From Enteractinococcus coprophilus (GTDB lineage Bacteria > Actinomycetota > Actinomycetes > Actinomycetales > Micrococcaceae): a stretch of 64,000 bases of DNA. Position 1 is the stretch's first letter, and every line of letters starts with the position of its first letter. Positions 40,901-48,530 of the stretch are shown in pieces. Position numbers and translations under genes: made by a program. Under the pieces are notes generated by a model. The model ran no database searches, was not told the DNA's origin, and worked only from the letters and a program-made list of their open reading frames with translations. The DNA lies in assembly GCF_006716305.1 (NCBI RefSeq), contig NZ_VFOU01000004.1:1-64000 (forward strand), in the 5' to 3' direction.

Positions 40901-41707
40901 GAATACGCAGCCCTAGGCTTCGAATATGGTTACTCGGTTGAGCGCCCAGAGGCACTTGTGCTGTGGGAAGCCCAGTTCGGTGACTTCGTCAATGGTGCCC
41001 AGATCGTCATTGATGAGTTCATCTCGTCGTCCCAGCAAAAGTGGAACCAGCACTCTTCGATCGTGTTGCTGCTACCGCACGGTTACGAAGGCCAAGGGCC
41101 TGACCACTCATCGGCACGTATTGAGCGGTTCCTGCAGCTCTCGGCCGAGAACAACATGCGCGTGGTCCAACCCTCCAACGGTGCGAACCACTTCCACCTG
41201 CTGCGCGAACACGCTTACAGGACTCCTCGTCGACCAATGATCGTATTCAGTCCGAAACAGTTGCTCCGTTTGCGCGCTGCTGCTTCGCAGGTCGAAGACT
41301 TCACCAAGGGTCGTTTCATGCCAGTCATCCCAGATGAGACTGCATCGAAATCGGCGAAACAGGTCCTGCTGGTTTCCGGACGCCTGTACTATGACCTTGT
41401 GCAACGTCGCAAGGCGCTTGACATGGAGTCCGACGTCGCAATCGTGCGTGTCGAACAGCTCTACCCGCTGCCGACCGAAGAGATTCAGGCCGAGCTCAAC
41501 AAATATGACAACGCTAAGGTCAGCTGGGTTCAAGACGAACCAGCAAACCAAGGCCCATGGCCATTCATGTTGCAGAACCTCCTGCCTGAATTAGACCGCG
41601 ACGTCACGCTCATCAGCCGTCCAGCAGCAGCTTCTCCATCGGTAGGTAATAAGCCACGCCACGATGAAGAACACGACACCCTGCTCCAGGATGTCTTCGG
41701 CTCATAG
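37949..41707 (+). CDS. kgd: Multifunctional 2-oxoglutarate decarboxylase/dehydrogenase E1 (with E2-like domain)
   Basis: A 1252-residue fused protein typical of Actinobacteria (Kgd/OdhA). A short E1 N-terminal helix is followed by an Ala/Lys/Thr/Pro-rich linker (about 50-125). The E2-like acyltransferase domain (about 130-370) has STYDHRVIQG, with Gln where free E2 proteins have Asp. The thiamine-dependent E1 part (about 400-1252) includes GMAHRGRLNVL and GDDPEAVVHA. It serves the TCA cycle with lipoamide dehydrogenase and a separate E2. In relatives an FHA protein (OdhI/GarA) inhibits it; that gene is not here. The start is a GTG with GGAAGAGG upstream. Confidence 0.96.
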   Translation: MPELTSAQLSEEFPGNEWLVADIYEKYKADKSSVDEKWAEIFARLETASRSDSLQSTAHSQTAAPAQAAQKQAAKPAADAPKTATKTATKAAAANGTKPPQPKVRRAEAAPQAITSEPSIAAREERAKEDGEKVKEDEWIRLRGMPQAIANNMDASLSMPTATTVRDMPVKALVDNRTIINNHLQRTRGGRVSFTHLIGYAVIRALVKHPEMNAIYREQDGKKFKVNPAHINFGLAIDLPSDKGERALVQPSIKAVEDMSFREFWEAYDALVKRALNNKLTMEDHSGTTVSLTNPGGIGTVHSVPRLSEGQAAIIGVGALTYPAEFEGTSQKVLSDLAVSKTMTVTSTYDHRVIQGAGSGEFLRTVHNLLLGEENFYDDIFVNLRIPHVPVRWAPDVQVDPEDEVGKAARIQQLIHSYRVRGHLIADTDPLEYRMRTHPDLDLDSHGLTLWDLDRVWPTGGIGGKSHMLLRDLLGVLRDAYTRNSGYEYMHIDDPEQRAWFQDKLEHPFVKPTREEQLRILGRLNAAEAFETFLQTKFVGQKRFSLEGSESLIPLLDAVLSGAADDGLDEVAIGMAHRGRLNVLTNIAGKTFTQVFREFVGDVDSTVAQGSGDVKYHLGTEGTFKSYNGNTTTVSVAANPSHLEAVNPVLEGIVRAKQDRYDHGAKSPKSFSVLPIQIHGDAAFAGQGVVFETMQMSQLRGYRTGGTVHVVINNQVGFTTPPSQSRSSTYATDVARAIQAPVFHVNGDDPEAVVHAAQMAFEYRQRFHRDVVLDLITYRRRGHNEGDDPSMTQPGMYNLIANKTSTRRLYVDALVGRGDITQEEADQAAADYKNRLESAFAEIGEAETSPIPVLGSAHGIEDTSKTYTPETTAISEDVLRRIGEVHTEIPEGFNVHPKLVTLLERRNKMAIDGNIDWGFAELAAFGSLMMEGVPVRLAGQDSRRGTFVQRHAVFYDRETNDEWTPLSSLSHNQGKFWVYNSLLSEYAALGFEYGYSVERPEALVLWEAQFGDFVNGAQIVIDEFISSSQQKWNQHSSIVLLLPHGYEGQGPDHSSARIERFLQLSAENNMRVVQPSNGANHFHLLREHAYRTPRRPMIVFSPKQLLRLRAAASQVEDFTKGRFMPVIPDETASKSAKQVLLVSGRLYYDLVQRRKALDMESDVAIVRVEQLYPLPTEEIQAELNKYDNAKVSWVQDEPANQGPWPFMLQNLLPELDRDVTLISRPAAASPSVGNKPRHDEEHDTLLQDVFGS

Positions 41708-41731
41708 TCGACTACACCAGCAGTAGTCCAA

Positions 41732-41765
41732 CCTGTTGCGGTCCAAGTTTTTGGGCCGCAACAGG
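41732..41765 (+). terminator. Hairpin terminator after kgd
   Basis: A 13-base stem with one G-U pair (CCTGTTGCGGTCC at 41732-41744 with GGGCCGCAACAGG at 41753-41765), 25 bases after the kgd stop. The following CATTT is weak as a T-run. Confidence 0.7.
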
Positions 41766-41833
41766 CATTTAACCACCCATTGAGGTTCTAGACGACTACA
41801 GTGGATACAACGAACAGGCTAAGGAAAGAGGCA

Positions 41834-42451
41834 ATGCACGTGCACACGCGAAACATCCGGTTGTTCTCCGTTGGATCTCGAACACTGACCGGTGTGGGTG
41901 ATGCGCGCGGCCTGGGCTGGTTAGGCCGGGTATTGGCTAAGACCCATGCGCCAGACCTGGTCATCGAATCTTATCCGTTAGTTTTTCCCGACGAGACGAC
42001 CGAGCAACTCTCCGAGCGTTGGGAACCAGAAGTGTTGCCTCGGCTAGCACAACAGGAGACCGAAAATCGGATGATTATCGCGGTCCCGCATGATCCAATA
42101 GTTACCATGGGCTCCTCGGCCCGAGCCCGACTACACTTGGCCAATATTTTAGACCGTGCAGCACAGCACAACCTGTCAACGTTTGTTGTCGGTCCTACCC
42201 CGGCCCAAGATCAAGAAACCAATGCTCACTTGGCACAGCTCAATGCTGCGTATCAAGATGTCGCAGAACGGCGAGGGGTCACCTATATTGACGCGTTGAC
42301 TGATTTGGTGAACCACCAGAATTTCAATGAAGACGTCATGATCAATGACGGTCTGCCGGGCCAATCGGCCTACGGGCTCATCGCGTGGTTGGTTTTGAAC
42401 CGCGGCTGGTTTGAATGGCTCGGTATTGCAGACCCGAGCATTCACGGCTAA
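41834..42451 (+). CDS. SGNH/GDSL-like protein with missing active-site residues
   Basis: A 205-residue protein with the outline of a GDSL esterase: an N-terminal strand into GSRTLTGVGDARGLGW, a central ARARLHLANILDRA region, VVGPTPAQD, and a C-terminal DVMINDGLPGQSAYGLIAW block. In an active enzyme the first block would read GDS and the last DxxH. Here the Ser is replaced (GSR) and no His follows the Asp, so hydrolase activity is doubtful. The ATG at 41834 follows AGGAAAGAGG. It lies between kgd and the bL37 gene. Confidence 0.6.
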   Translation: MHVHTRNIRLFSVGSRTLTGVGDARGLGWLGRVLAKTHAPDLVIESYPLVFPDETTEQLSERWEPEVLPRLAQQETENRMIIAVPHDPIVTMGSSARARLHLANILDRAAQHNLSTFVVGPTPAQDQETNAHLAQLNAAYQDVAERRGVTYIDALTDLVNHQNFNEDVMINDGLPGQSAYGLIAWLVLNRGWFEWLGIADPSIHG

Positions 42452-42499
42452 TTGTCAGTGGTACACTAGCGTGGAACCATTTTAGAAAGGAGCCACACG

Positions 42500-42574
42500 A
42501 TGAGCAAACGTGGTCGCAAACGCAAGGATCGTCGCAAGAACCGTGCCAACTCTGGCAAGCGTCCAAACGCCTAA
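42500..42574 (+). CDS. Ribosomal protein bL37 (24 residues)
   Basis: A 24-codon gene encoding a highly basic peptide (begins MSKRGRKRKDRRKNRANSGK, ends RPNA). It closely resembles the actinobacterial large-subunit protein bL37 first seen in mycobacterial ribosome structures, which shares the KRGRKxRDR start and the GKRPN end. AAAGGAG lies at ideal distance from the ATG at 42500, and a strong terminator follows. Automated annotation usually misses it because of its size. A role in stabilising 23S rRNA is inferred from the mycobacterial structures. Confidence 0.88.
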   Translation: MSKRGRKRKDRRKNRANSGKRPNA

Positions 42575-42588
42575 GCGTTCTTGTACAG

Positions 42589-42622
42589 AAAAAAGTCTGA
42601 ACCAACTGGTTCAGACTTTTTT
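42589..42622. terminator. Bidirectional terminator between the bL37 gene and rsrA
   Basis: A perfect 16-base inverted repeat, AAAAAAGTCTGAACCA (42589-42604) and its complement (42607-42622). It gives a T-run on both strands, ideal for ending both the bL37 and the convergent sigR-rsrA transcripts. Confidence 0.9.
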
Positions 42623-42645
42623 ATTGACCTCGCACAGGCCCAAAA

Positions 42646-42933
42646 CTAACCGGTGGTTTTCAGCTCACTGATACGATGCAAAATCTTATCTTTCAGACTA
42701 CGTGGGGCCTTTTCATCGCAGGACCGCTTCACGACGTCGCGAATAATCAATTCGAGATCATGCTCCGACTGGCACTCCGGACAGCCATCAATATGGGCGC
42801 GAACTTCTGCGAGATCAGCAGAATCCAAAGCGCCATCTAGATACTGATAAATGCTTTCAATCCGGGCTTCGGTGCACCCACCGTTTTCGGCGCGATCGGA
42901 CTCGGTCCGAACGTCTTGTGTTTCATGTGTCAT
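42646..42933 (-). CDS. rsrA: Redox-sensing anti-sigma factor RsrA
   Basis: A 95-residue zinc-binding anti-sigma factor (ZAS family). The HxxxCxxC motif is HIDGCPECQ near residues 46-54, with additional Cys in GGCTEA and RSCDEK. In Streptomyces, thiol oxidation expels zinc and frees SigR. The ATG at 42933 overlaps the sigR stop (ATGA), as for cognate pairs. Confidence 0.93.
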   Translation of the reverse strand: MTHETQDVRTESDRAENGGCTEARIESIYQYLDGALDSADLAEVRAHIDGCPECQSEHDLELIIRDVVKRSCDEKAPRSLKDKILHRISELKTTG

Positions 42934-43676
42934 TTTTGGGCCTCCTCCGATGCTTTTGCTTGTTGTTCTTTCTGTAATTCAATCGCGCCCTTAATGCCGC
43001 GCTCAGCGGCATAATCTGTGAGCAGTTCACGCAAGCTACGACGTCCCCGGTGCAACCGAGACATCACCGTACCAATAGGCACATCCAAAATGTCAGCGAT
43101 CTCTTTATAAGCAAAGCCCTCAACATCCGCCAGATACACGGGAATCCGGAAGTCCTCGGAGATCTCAGCCAGCGCATTCTTCACGTCGCTATCGGGCAGG
43201 ACATCCAGCGCTTCGGTCTCAGCCGAGCGCAAGCCGGACGATGTATGTTCAGCGGCCCTGGCCATCTGCCAGTCTTCCAGACCATCGCCGTCGGCTTCCT
43301 GTGGACGACGTTGACGCTTGCGATAAATGTTGATGTACGTGTTCGTCAAGATCCGAAACAGCCAGGCACGCAAATTCGTACCGGGTTTGTACTGGTGAAA
43401 CGAAGAATACGCACGAGCATATGCTTCTTGCACCAGATCCTCGGCGTCTTCAGGATTACGGGTCATCCTCAAGGCACCAGAATACAGCTGATCCACGTAC
43501 TGCATCGCGTCCCGTTCAAAACGGTCCCTGCGCTGCTCATCCGTCTCAGCTTTCGGATCAATACGAGAGCCGTCATCGGCTGCGGGAATTTCAGAAGGCA
43601 AAGGAGTCATCCCAGCTAAGTCTAATCTGAAAACCTGCTCATGAGAGGTTTCTGTCGGCGCATAAAGCGTTAGCAC
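42930..43676 (-). CDS. sigR: ECF sigma factor SigR (thiol-oxidative stress)
   Basis: A 248-residue group IV sigma factor. Region 2 includes [40 protein letters not shown] (about 82-121) and region 4 ends in [28 protein letters not shown]. It should control mycothiol, thioredoxin and proteolysis genes under disulfide stress together with RsrA. The start is unclear: a GTG at 43676 gives the full length, an ATG at 43610 would remove 22 poorly conserved residues. Two-start forms of SigR are known in Streptomyces. A likely autoregulatory promoter lies at 43732-43757. Confidence 0.92.
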   Translation of the reverse strand: MLTLYAPTETSHEQVFRLDLAGMTPLPSEIPAADDGSRIDPKAETDEQRRDRFERDAMQYVDQLYSGALRMTRNPEDAEDLVQEAYARAYSSFHQYKPGTNLRAWLFRILTNTYINIYRKRQRRPQEADGDGLEDWQMARAAEHTSSGLRSAETEALDVLPDSDVKNALAEISEDFRIPVYLADVEGFAYKEIADILDVPIGTVMSRLHRGRRSLRELLTDYAAERGIKGAIELQKEQQAKASEEAQK

Positions 43677-43731
43677 TGCTGTATCACGTCCTCCCGAGTG
43701 TGCATCGCCACGTTAATCATCTAGCACCTAC

Positions 43732-43757
43732 AGCGATCGCCGGGACCTAAATATTCC
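43732..43757 (-). promoter_or_regulatory. Probable SigR-dependent promoter of sigR-rsrA
   Basis: On the minus strand GGAAT (43753-43757) is followed after 18 bases by GCT (43732-43734). The SigR/SigH consensus is GGAAT-N18-GTT, so one base differs. The leader to the GTG start would be about 50 bases. Autoregulation of sigR is well known in Streptomyces. Confidence 0.5.
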
Positions 43758-43850
43758 CTCAACATCTCCCGAACTGCCACGCTGTCAGCGAGAACAAGGT
43801 ATCTTGGAAGAAGTCTGGTCACCCCGTTTTGTCGATTACGAAAGAGGTCA

Positions 43851-45224
43851 GTGTTGGTCACAAGGACGCCCGCCCCCGGTGAAACATGGTCCGCACCGTT
43901 CACCAATACCCCAATCCACGCGACCGTCGCGTTGCCGGGTTCCAAGTCATTAACGAACCGACACCTTGTCCTCGCCGCCCTATCCGAGTCCCCCAGTCGC
44001 CTGACCGGTGTACTCGTCTCGCGCGACACCGACCTGATGATCCAAGCGCTCACAGCCTTGGGGGCCGCCTTCCAGCGAGTCAACGATGACCCGACCGTTT
44101 TAGATGTCACGCCCATCCGGCTGGCCGAAACCACCGGGGAGATCACGGTGGATTCGGGACTAGCAGGAACCGTGATGCGTTTTATCCCCGGGGTGGCCGC
44201 TGGAACACAGGCCACTGTGCTCGTCGACGGTGATGAACAATCCTATGCCCGCCCGATGGGACCCGTCATCGATGGTCTGATTCAAGCCGGCGCCCACATC
44301 AGCGCCAACGGTCAAGACCCCATCACAACTCTCCCACTCACCGTGCACGGCAAAGGCCCCGTCCCTGGCGGTGCGGTGGGTATCGATTCGGGGGGTTCCT
44401 CGCAATTTGTCTCCGCCCTGCTCTTGGTTGGCGCAACCTTCGGGCGCGGCCTGGATCTACGTCACACGGGCGAACATACCCCCAGTCCAGAACACATCGC
44501 GATGACCGTCAATGTGCTTGAGGCTGCTGGCGTGCGCATTGAACATCCCGAACCAAATCGCTGGATGGTGCATCCCGGCCCCATCACCGCCACCGACACC
44601 GCCGTAGAGCCGGACCTCTCCAATGCCGGTCCATACCTTGCTGCGGCCGTCGTCACCGGCGGCAGTGTGACCGTACCGTACTGGCCACAAGAAACCACCC
44701 AAATTGGTGACCGTTGGCGTGACATTTTGCCCGCCTTCGGCGCGACCGTGACCTTTGAGCCGGTGGCCGGAACCAACTATGGCGACCTGACCGTCACCGG
44801 CACACGGGATGCAACCGGGCGCCCCATCATCACCGGCGGGGGTGAAATCGCCGATCTTGCCGAATTGACCCCCACGACGGCGGCCCTTGCACTGCTAGCC
44901 GACGGACCCACCCGCTTGACCAAAATTGGCCACCTTCGCGGGCATGAAACTGACCGGCTCACAGCGCTCAACGCCGAGGCCACGAAACTCGGCGCAACCA
45001 TTGAAGAAGGACTCGACTACTTGGCCTTCGCCGGGGGTTATGATCTGACCGGTGCGACACTGGAATCCTACGCGGATCACCGCATGGCCACCTTCGGGGC
45101 AATCATCGGGCTGGCCGTAGAACATACCGTCGTCCATGACATTGCCACCACTGCCAAGACGATGCCGGACTTCCCGAGCGCGTGGACGAAACTCGCCGCC
45201 GGCCAACGGGACATTCGCGCATGA
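43851..45224 (+). CDS. aroA: 3-Phosphoshikimate 1-carboxyvinyltransferase (EPSP synthase)
   Basis: EPSP synthase (457 residues), sixth step of the shikimate pathway. The N-terminal LPGSKSLTNRHLVLAAL and the LRGHETDRLTAL block (equivalent to the KESDR motif) bind shikimate-3-phosphate and PEP. The glyphosate-relevant SGLAGTVMRFIP segment has Ala after GL, as in class I-like sequences. The start is a GTG at 43851 with AAGAGG upstream. It leads the aroA-rsgA-hisN-crcB-crcB cluster and overlaps rsgA by four bases. Divergent from sigR, as in many Actinobacteria. Confidence 0.95.
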   Translation: MLVTRTPAPGETWSAPFTNTPIHATVALPGSKSLTNRHLVLAALSESPSRLTGVLVSRDTDLMIQALTALGAAFQRVNDDPTVLDVTPIRLAETTGEITVDSGLAGTVMRFIPGVAAGTQATVLVDGDEQSYARPMGPVIDGLIQAGAHISANGQDPITTLPLTVHGKGPVPGGAVGIDSGGSSQFVSALLLVGATFGRGLDLRHTGEHTPSPEHIAMTVNVLEAAGVRIEHPEPNRWMVHPGPITATDTAVEPDLSNAGPYLAAAVVTGGSVTVPYWPQETTQIGDRWRDILPAFGATVTFEPVAGTNYGDLTVTGTRDATGRPIITGGGEIADLAELTPTTAALALLADGPTRLTKIGHLRGHETDRLTALNAEATKLGATIEEGLDYLAFAGGYDLTGATLESYADHRMATFGAIIGLAVEHTVVHDIATTAKTMPDFPSAWTKLAAGQRDIRA

Positions 45225-46321
45225 GTCGCAACCGCATCGATTACTCGCGCTATGACGAGTCATCGGTTCCGAAGCGTCCGTCAAAACGCGGCAGTCGGCC
45301 CCGCACCAAGGACCGTCCGGCCCACGAAGACGCCATCACCGGCCGAGTCACCACGGTTGATCGCGGACGCTACACCATCTTCCTGCCGGCTCAACGCAAG
45401 ACCAAATCCTCTCGTGGCGCCAAAGCTCGCTATATCACCGCGATGCGCGCCCGGGAAATGCGCAAAACCGCCATCGTCACCGGCGACCTCGTCGACGTCG
45501 TTGGTGATACCTCCGGTGACGATGGCACCTTAGCCCGCATCGTGCGCCTCCAACCCCGCGAGACTGTGCTGCGGCGCTCTGCCGACGACACCGATGCCTA
45601 CGAACGCATTGTCGTCGCCAATGCCGACACCCTGGTGATCGTCGTCGCAGCAGCCAATCCAGAGCCGCGCACCGGCTTTATCGACCGCGCCATGGTCGCA
45701 GCCTACGACGCCGGGATCACCCCGATCTTATGCATCACCAAAACCGACCTCGCGGAACCCGATACACTCCGGGAGCATTACGCCCACCTCAAGCTGGAAA
45801 TTTATACCATCGGGCCGGTCAATACCGACGACGGCGACCCCAGCCTTGCCCCCATCCTGCATCCGGCCGATCTTGATGCTCTCCAGGACCGGTTGTCCGG
45901 ACACATCTCCGCGCTCATTGGACCCTCCGGGGTCGGCAAGTCCACCCTGCTCAACGCGCTGACCGGCGCGGAGCGAGCGGTCGGCCACGTCAACGTCGTC
46001 ACCGGACGGGGCAGGCATACATCGTCATCGGCCTTGGCCATACCGCTCAACCAGGCCGGCACCTCAATGATCATCGACACCCCGGGCATTCGGTCGTTTG
46101 GCATGGGTCTGGTCGACCCCGATACCGTCGTTGCAGCCTTCGAGGACCTTGGTGATGCCATTGTGAACTGCCCGCGCGGATGCACCCACACCGAAGACTC
46201 CCCCGGTTGTGCCCTGGACGCCTGGGTGGCTGCCGGTCACGCCGGTGAGTCCGGTGCCCAACGCTTGGCCTCATTGCGTAGACTGCTGGCCAATCGCCTC
46301 GAATCCGAAGACTTTGACTAA
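45221..46321 (+). CDS. rsgA: Ribosome small subunit-dependent GTPase RsgA
   Basis: A circularly permuted GTPase (366 residues) that checks maturation of the 30S subunit. An OB fold (about 40-115) precedes the G domain with G4 TKTD, G1 GPSGVGKST and G3 DTPGIRSFG in the permuted order. The C-terminal zinc knuckle is CPRGCTHTEDSPGCAL. The ATG at 45221 overlaps the aroA stop (ATGA). An in-frame start at 45182 lies inside aroA and is rejected. Confidence 0.94.
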   Translation: MSRNRIDYSRYDESSVPKRPSKRGSRPRTKDRPAHEDAITGRVTTVDRGRYTIFLPAQRKTKSSRGAKARYITAMRAREMRKTAIVTGDLVDVVGDTSGDDGTLARIVRLQPRETVLRRSADDTDAYERIVVANADTLVIVVAAANPEPRTGFIDRAMVAAYDAGITPILCITKTDLAEPDTLREHYAHLKLEIYTIGPVNTDDGDPSLAPILHPADLDALQDRLSGHISALIGPSGVGKSTLLNALTGAERAVGHVNVVTGRGRHTSSSALAIPLNQAGTSMIIDTPGIRSFGMGLVDPDTVVAAFEDLGDAIVNCPRGCTHTEDSPGCALDAWVAAGHAGESGAQRLASLRRLLANRLESEDFD

Positions 46322-46346
46322 TCCCAACAAGGAAAGACACTCCACC

Positions 46347-47171
46347 ATGCAGCTCACCCCCTCCCGCCAGGGTTACCGCGAAGACCTCAATCTTGCACTG
46401 GTCATCGCTGATTCCGTTGACGCGCTCACGATGTCGCGGTTTCAATCCGTGGACCTGAAGGTCGACACCAAACCAGATATGACGCCGGTATCCGACGCCG
46501 ATCGCGCCGCCGAAGAACTCATCCGCGAACAACTCAAACGCGCCCGACCTCGCGACGCCGTCACCGGCGAGGAATTCGGTCACACCGGCTCCGGTAAACG
46601 CCGCTGGATCATTGACCCGATTGACGGCACCAAAAACTTTGTGCGCGGCGTTCCGGTGTGGGCGACACTGATTGCCCTGGTGGAAAACAACGAACCGGTC
46701 GTCGGGGTGGTTTCCGCGCCTGCCCTGAATCGCCGCTGGTGGGCTTATGCCGACGGTGGCGCGTATACCGGCAAATCACTTTCGAACGCCACTCGTATCC
46801 ACGCCTCGGATGTCACAGAAATTTCAGATGCGTCCCTGTCGTTTTCCTCGTTGGAAGGCTGGCGCGATCGTGGCAACGTCAGCGAGTTTCTACAGCTGAC
46901 CTCCGACGTTTGGCGCGTGCGAGCATTTGGCGATTTTTGGTCGTACATGCTCGTGGCCGAAGGAGCCGTGGATATCGCCTGCGAACCTGAGTTGGAAGTC
47001 TATGACATGGCCGCGATCGTCCCAATCGTCACCGAAGCCGGGGGCACCTTTACCTCCTTGGATGGCGAACCAGGTCCCTACGGTGGCCACGGCCTGGCAA
47101 CTAATACTCATCTGCACGACGACGTACTAGAACGTCTCAATCCCGCACTTCGTGGCCAATCCCGCGCCTAA
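46347..47171 (+). CDS. hisN: Histidinol-phosphatase (inositol monophosphatase family)
   Basis: A 274-residue magnesium-dependent phosphatase. GEEFG, DPIDGTKNFVRG and EVYDMAAIVPIVTEAGG are the metal- and phosphate-binding motifs. The actinobacterial HisN next to aroA/rsgA dephosphorylates histidinol phosphate, so that is preferred over inositol monophosphatase. AAGGAAAG precedes the ATG at 46347. It ends 20 bases inside crcB1. Confidence 0.88.
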   Translation: MQLTPSRQGYREDLNLALVIADSVDALTMSRFQSVDLKVDTKPDMTPVSDADRAAEELIREQLKRARPRDAVTGEEFGHTGSGKRRWIIDPIDGTKNFVRGVPVWATLIALVENNEPVVGVVSAPALNRRWWAYADGGAYTGKSLSNATRIHASDVTEISDASLSFSSLEGWRDRGNVSEFLQLTSDVWRVRAFGDFWSYMLVAEGAVDIACEPELEVYDMAAIVPIVTEAGGTFTSLDGEPGPYGGHGLATNTHLHDDVLERLNPALRGQSRA

Positions 47172-47601
47172 ACCTAATCCCCGCACCGTCGCCGCGGTAG
47201 CACTCGGTGGTGTTGTCGGTGCGCTGGCCCGAGTGTACCTTCCGTGGCCGAGCCTGACGTTTCCCGGTGATCCAGGCGACCCGCTGCCCACGCTAGTCGT
47301 GAATATGCTCGGGTCTGTGCTGCTGGGCCTGATCGCCGGCTACGCGACTCATCGCAAGTGGCCCGAGCCACTGCACAAAGGTATCACTGTCGGGGTATTG
47401 GGGTCTTTCTCCACGATGTCGGCACTGGCGCTGGCGGTAAGTCTCGCTGCAGCGGGCCAAACCAGCTTTGGTATCGCCTCGTCGGTACCCTCGCCATGGT
47501 TGTGGTTGCTTGCCATCCTGATGTTGGTGGGGTTCCTCGGATTGACAACGCTGTTGACCTTGGCGAGCTACCGAGTGGGCCTCCGCAGGGCAGCTCGATG
47601 A
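47152..47601 (+). CDS. crcB: Fluoride channel CrcB/Fluc, first copy
   Basis: A 149-residue Fluc-family protein with four membrane helices. Typical motifs are GGVVGALARVYL, TLVVNMLGSVLLGLIAG and GVLGSFSTMSALAL. The GTG at 47152 overlaps hisN by 20 bases and has no evident ribosome binding site, implying coupling. With the second copy it likely forms a heterodimeric dual-topology channel that expels fluoride. No fluoride riboswitch is present upstream. Confidence 0.88.
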   Translation: MANPAPKPNPRTVAAVALGGVVGALARVYLPWPSLTFPGDPGDPLPTLVVNMLGSVLLGLIAGYATHRKWPEPLHKGITVGVLGSFSTMSALALAVSLAAAGQTSFGIASSVPSPWLWLLAILMLVGFLGLTTLLTLASYRVGLRRAAR

Positions 47602-47963
47602 CGATGCTGGTGTATTTTGTGCTCGCCTCTGCCGCAGGTGCGGTGCTGCGCTACCTAGCGGACCTCTACTTACCCCGTCGCGGGATCTTGCTGGTCAACG
47701 TCATCGGTTCAGCTATAGCCGGCGTTGTAACCGGGCTCGGCTGGGAGCAGGTTATCGATGAACGTGTTGCACTGATCCTGCTCGGCGGCTTCGCTGGCTC
47801 CTTGACCACATACTCCACTGTCGCACTCACCACCGCGCAACAGTCCGTAGAGAGACCGGGCAAGGCCATCATGACCTGGCTGCAGCATGTAGGCCTATCG
47901 ATCTTGGTCTGTTACCTGGGGTTCATCGCCGTGATCAGCCTGATCTCCGTGACTACTCCGTGA
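47598..47963 (+). CDS. crcB: Fluoride channel CrcB/Fluc, second copy
   Basis: A 121-residue paralogue with four helices: SAAGAVLRYLADLYLP, ILLVNVIGSAIAGVVTGL and LGGFAGSLTTYSTVAL. The ATG at 47598 overlaps the stop of the first copy (ATGA). Paired genes for oppositely oriented subunits are the usual form in Gram-positives. Longer in-frame upstream sequence overlaps copy one and is not part of the protein. Confidence 0.9.
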   Translation: MTMLVYFVLASAAGAVLRYLADLYLPRRGILLVNVIGSAIAGVVTGLGWEQVIDERVALILLGGFAGSLTTYSTVALTTAQQSVERPGKAIMTWLQHVGLSILVCYLGFIAVISLISVTTP

Positions 47964-48016
47964 CACTCTGGTCTTCCACGGGCCTGAATTGTCATCACTG
48001 GCCGCGTTTAGGGTAA

Positions 48017-48048
48017 GAAAAAACCCGCCATCCGTGCGATGGCGGGTT
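48017..48048 (-). terminator. Intrinsic terminator of ssrA
   Basis: A 10-base perfect stem (AACCCGCCAT at 48022-48031, complement at 48039-48048) followed on the minus strand by T-rich sequence (A-rich 48017-48023). It lies six bases after the mature tmRNA 3' end. Confidence 0.88.
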
Positions 48049-48053
48049 GATAG

Positions 48054-48418
48054 TGGAGATGCCGGGAATTGAACCCGGGTCCGATGTGGCATTCGTTAGG
48101 CTTCTCCGTGCGCAGTCTGCATGGAGTTTTATCGACCTCAGCCGCTCGCAGACGAGCAACTGTTAGGTCTAGTCGGATTCAGGTCTCTGTCGCTTCCCCC
48201 GACAGGGGCGACAGACAGTGGCTATCTAAGCGACGCCAGGCACCAGGTCGATAGCAAAGCCTGGGCTGACGGACTCGTTCGCTAGTTAGGCAGCGAGAGC
48301 GAAGTCAGTGCGTTTAGAATCGGCACTTAATTGGTTGCAAAGGGTGTTTACGAGATAACTTTGCGTCCTCGGCACGCTTCCCTTACGGCAACTCACATCG
48401 TCGAAACCGATCATCCCC
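48054..48418 (-). ncRNA. ssrA: Transfer-messenger RNA (tmRNA)
   Basis: The 5' end GGGGATG (48412-48418) pairs with CATCTCC at the 3' end (48055-48061) to form the acceptor stem, and a tRNA-like T-arm GGGTTCAATTCCC lies just inside it. The tag frame runs from the GCC resume codon (48322-48324) to TAA (48286-48288) and encodes ADSKRTDFALAA, preceded in the product by the Ala carried by tmRNA. The GGTTTCGACG sequence near the 5' end is the usual signature. Length is 365 bases. CCA is not encoded. Confidence 0.96.
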
Positions 48419-48423
48419 GTATT

Positions 48424-48437
48424 CTGTTATATAACAG
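48424..48437 (-). promoter_or_regulatory. Palindrome and probable -10 region of ssrA
   Basis: CTGTTATATAACAG is a perfect 14-base palindrome ending six bases upstream of the tmRNA 5' end. On the minus strand it offers TATAAC as a -10 element seven bases before the first G. No good -35 is visible. The palindrome may simply be the AT-rich promoter core or may bind a regulator. Confidence 0.45.
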
Positions 48438-48530
48438 CACCTGGTCAGGCCAGGACCTTTTACTCTAACGTAAAGGGCTCAATATGTACAACCCAAAGTG
48501 CACGATATTTATTCCAGGCATCCTGCGATA

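Noticed and set aside
47000-47152. Fluoride riboswitch before crcB
   Set aside because: The first crcB gene begins inside hisN; no room or matching structure was seen.
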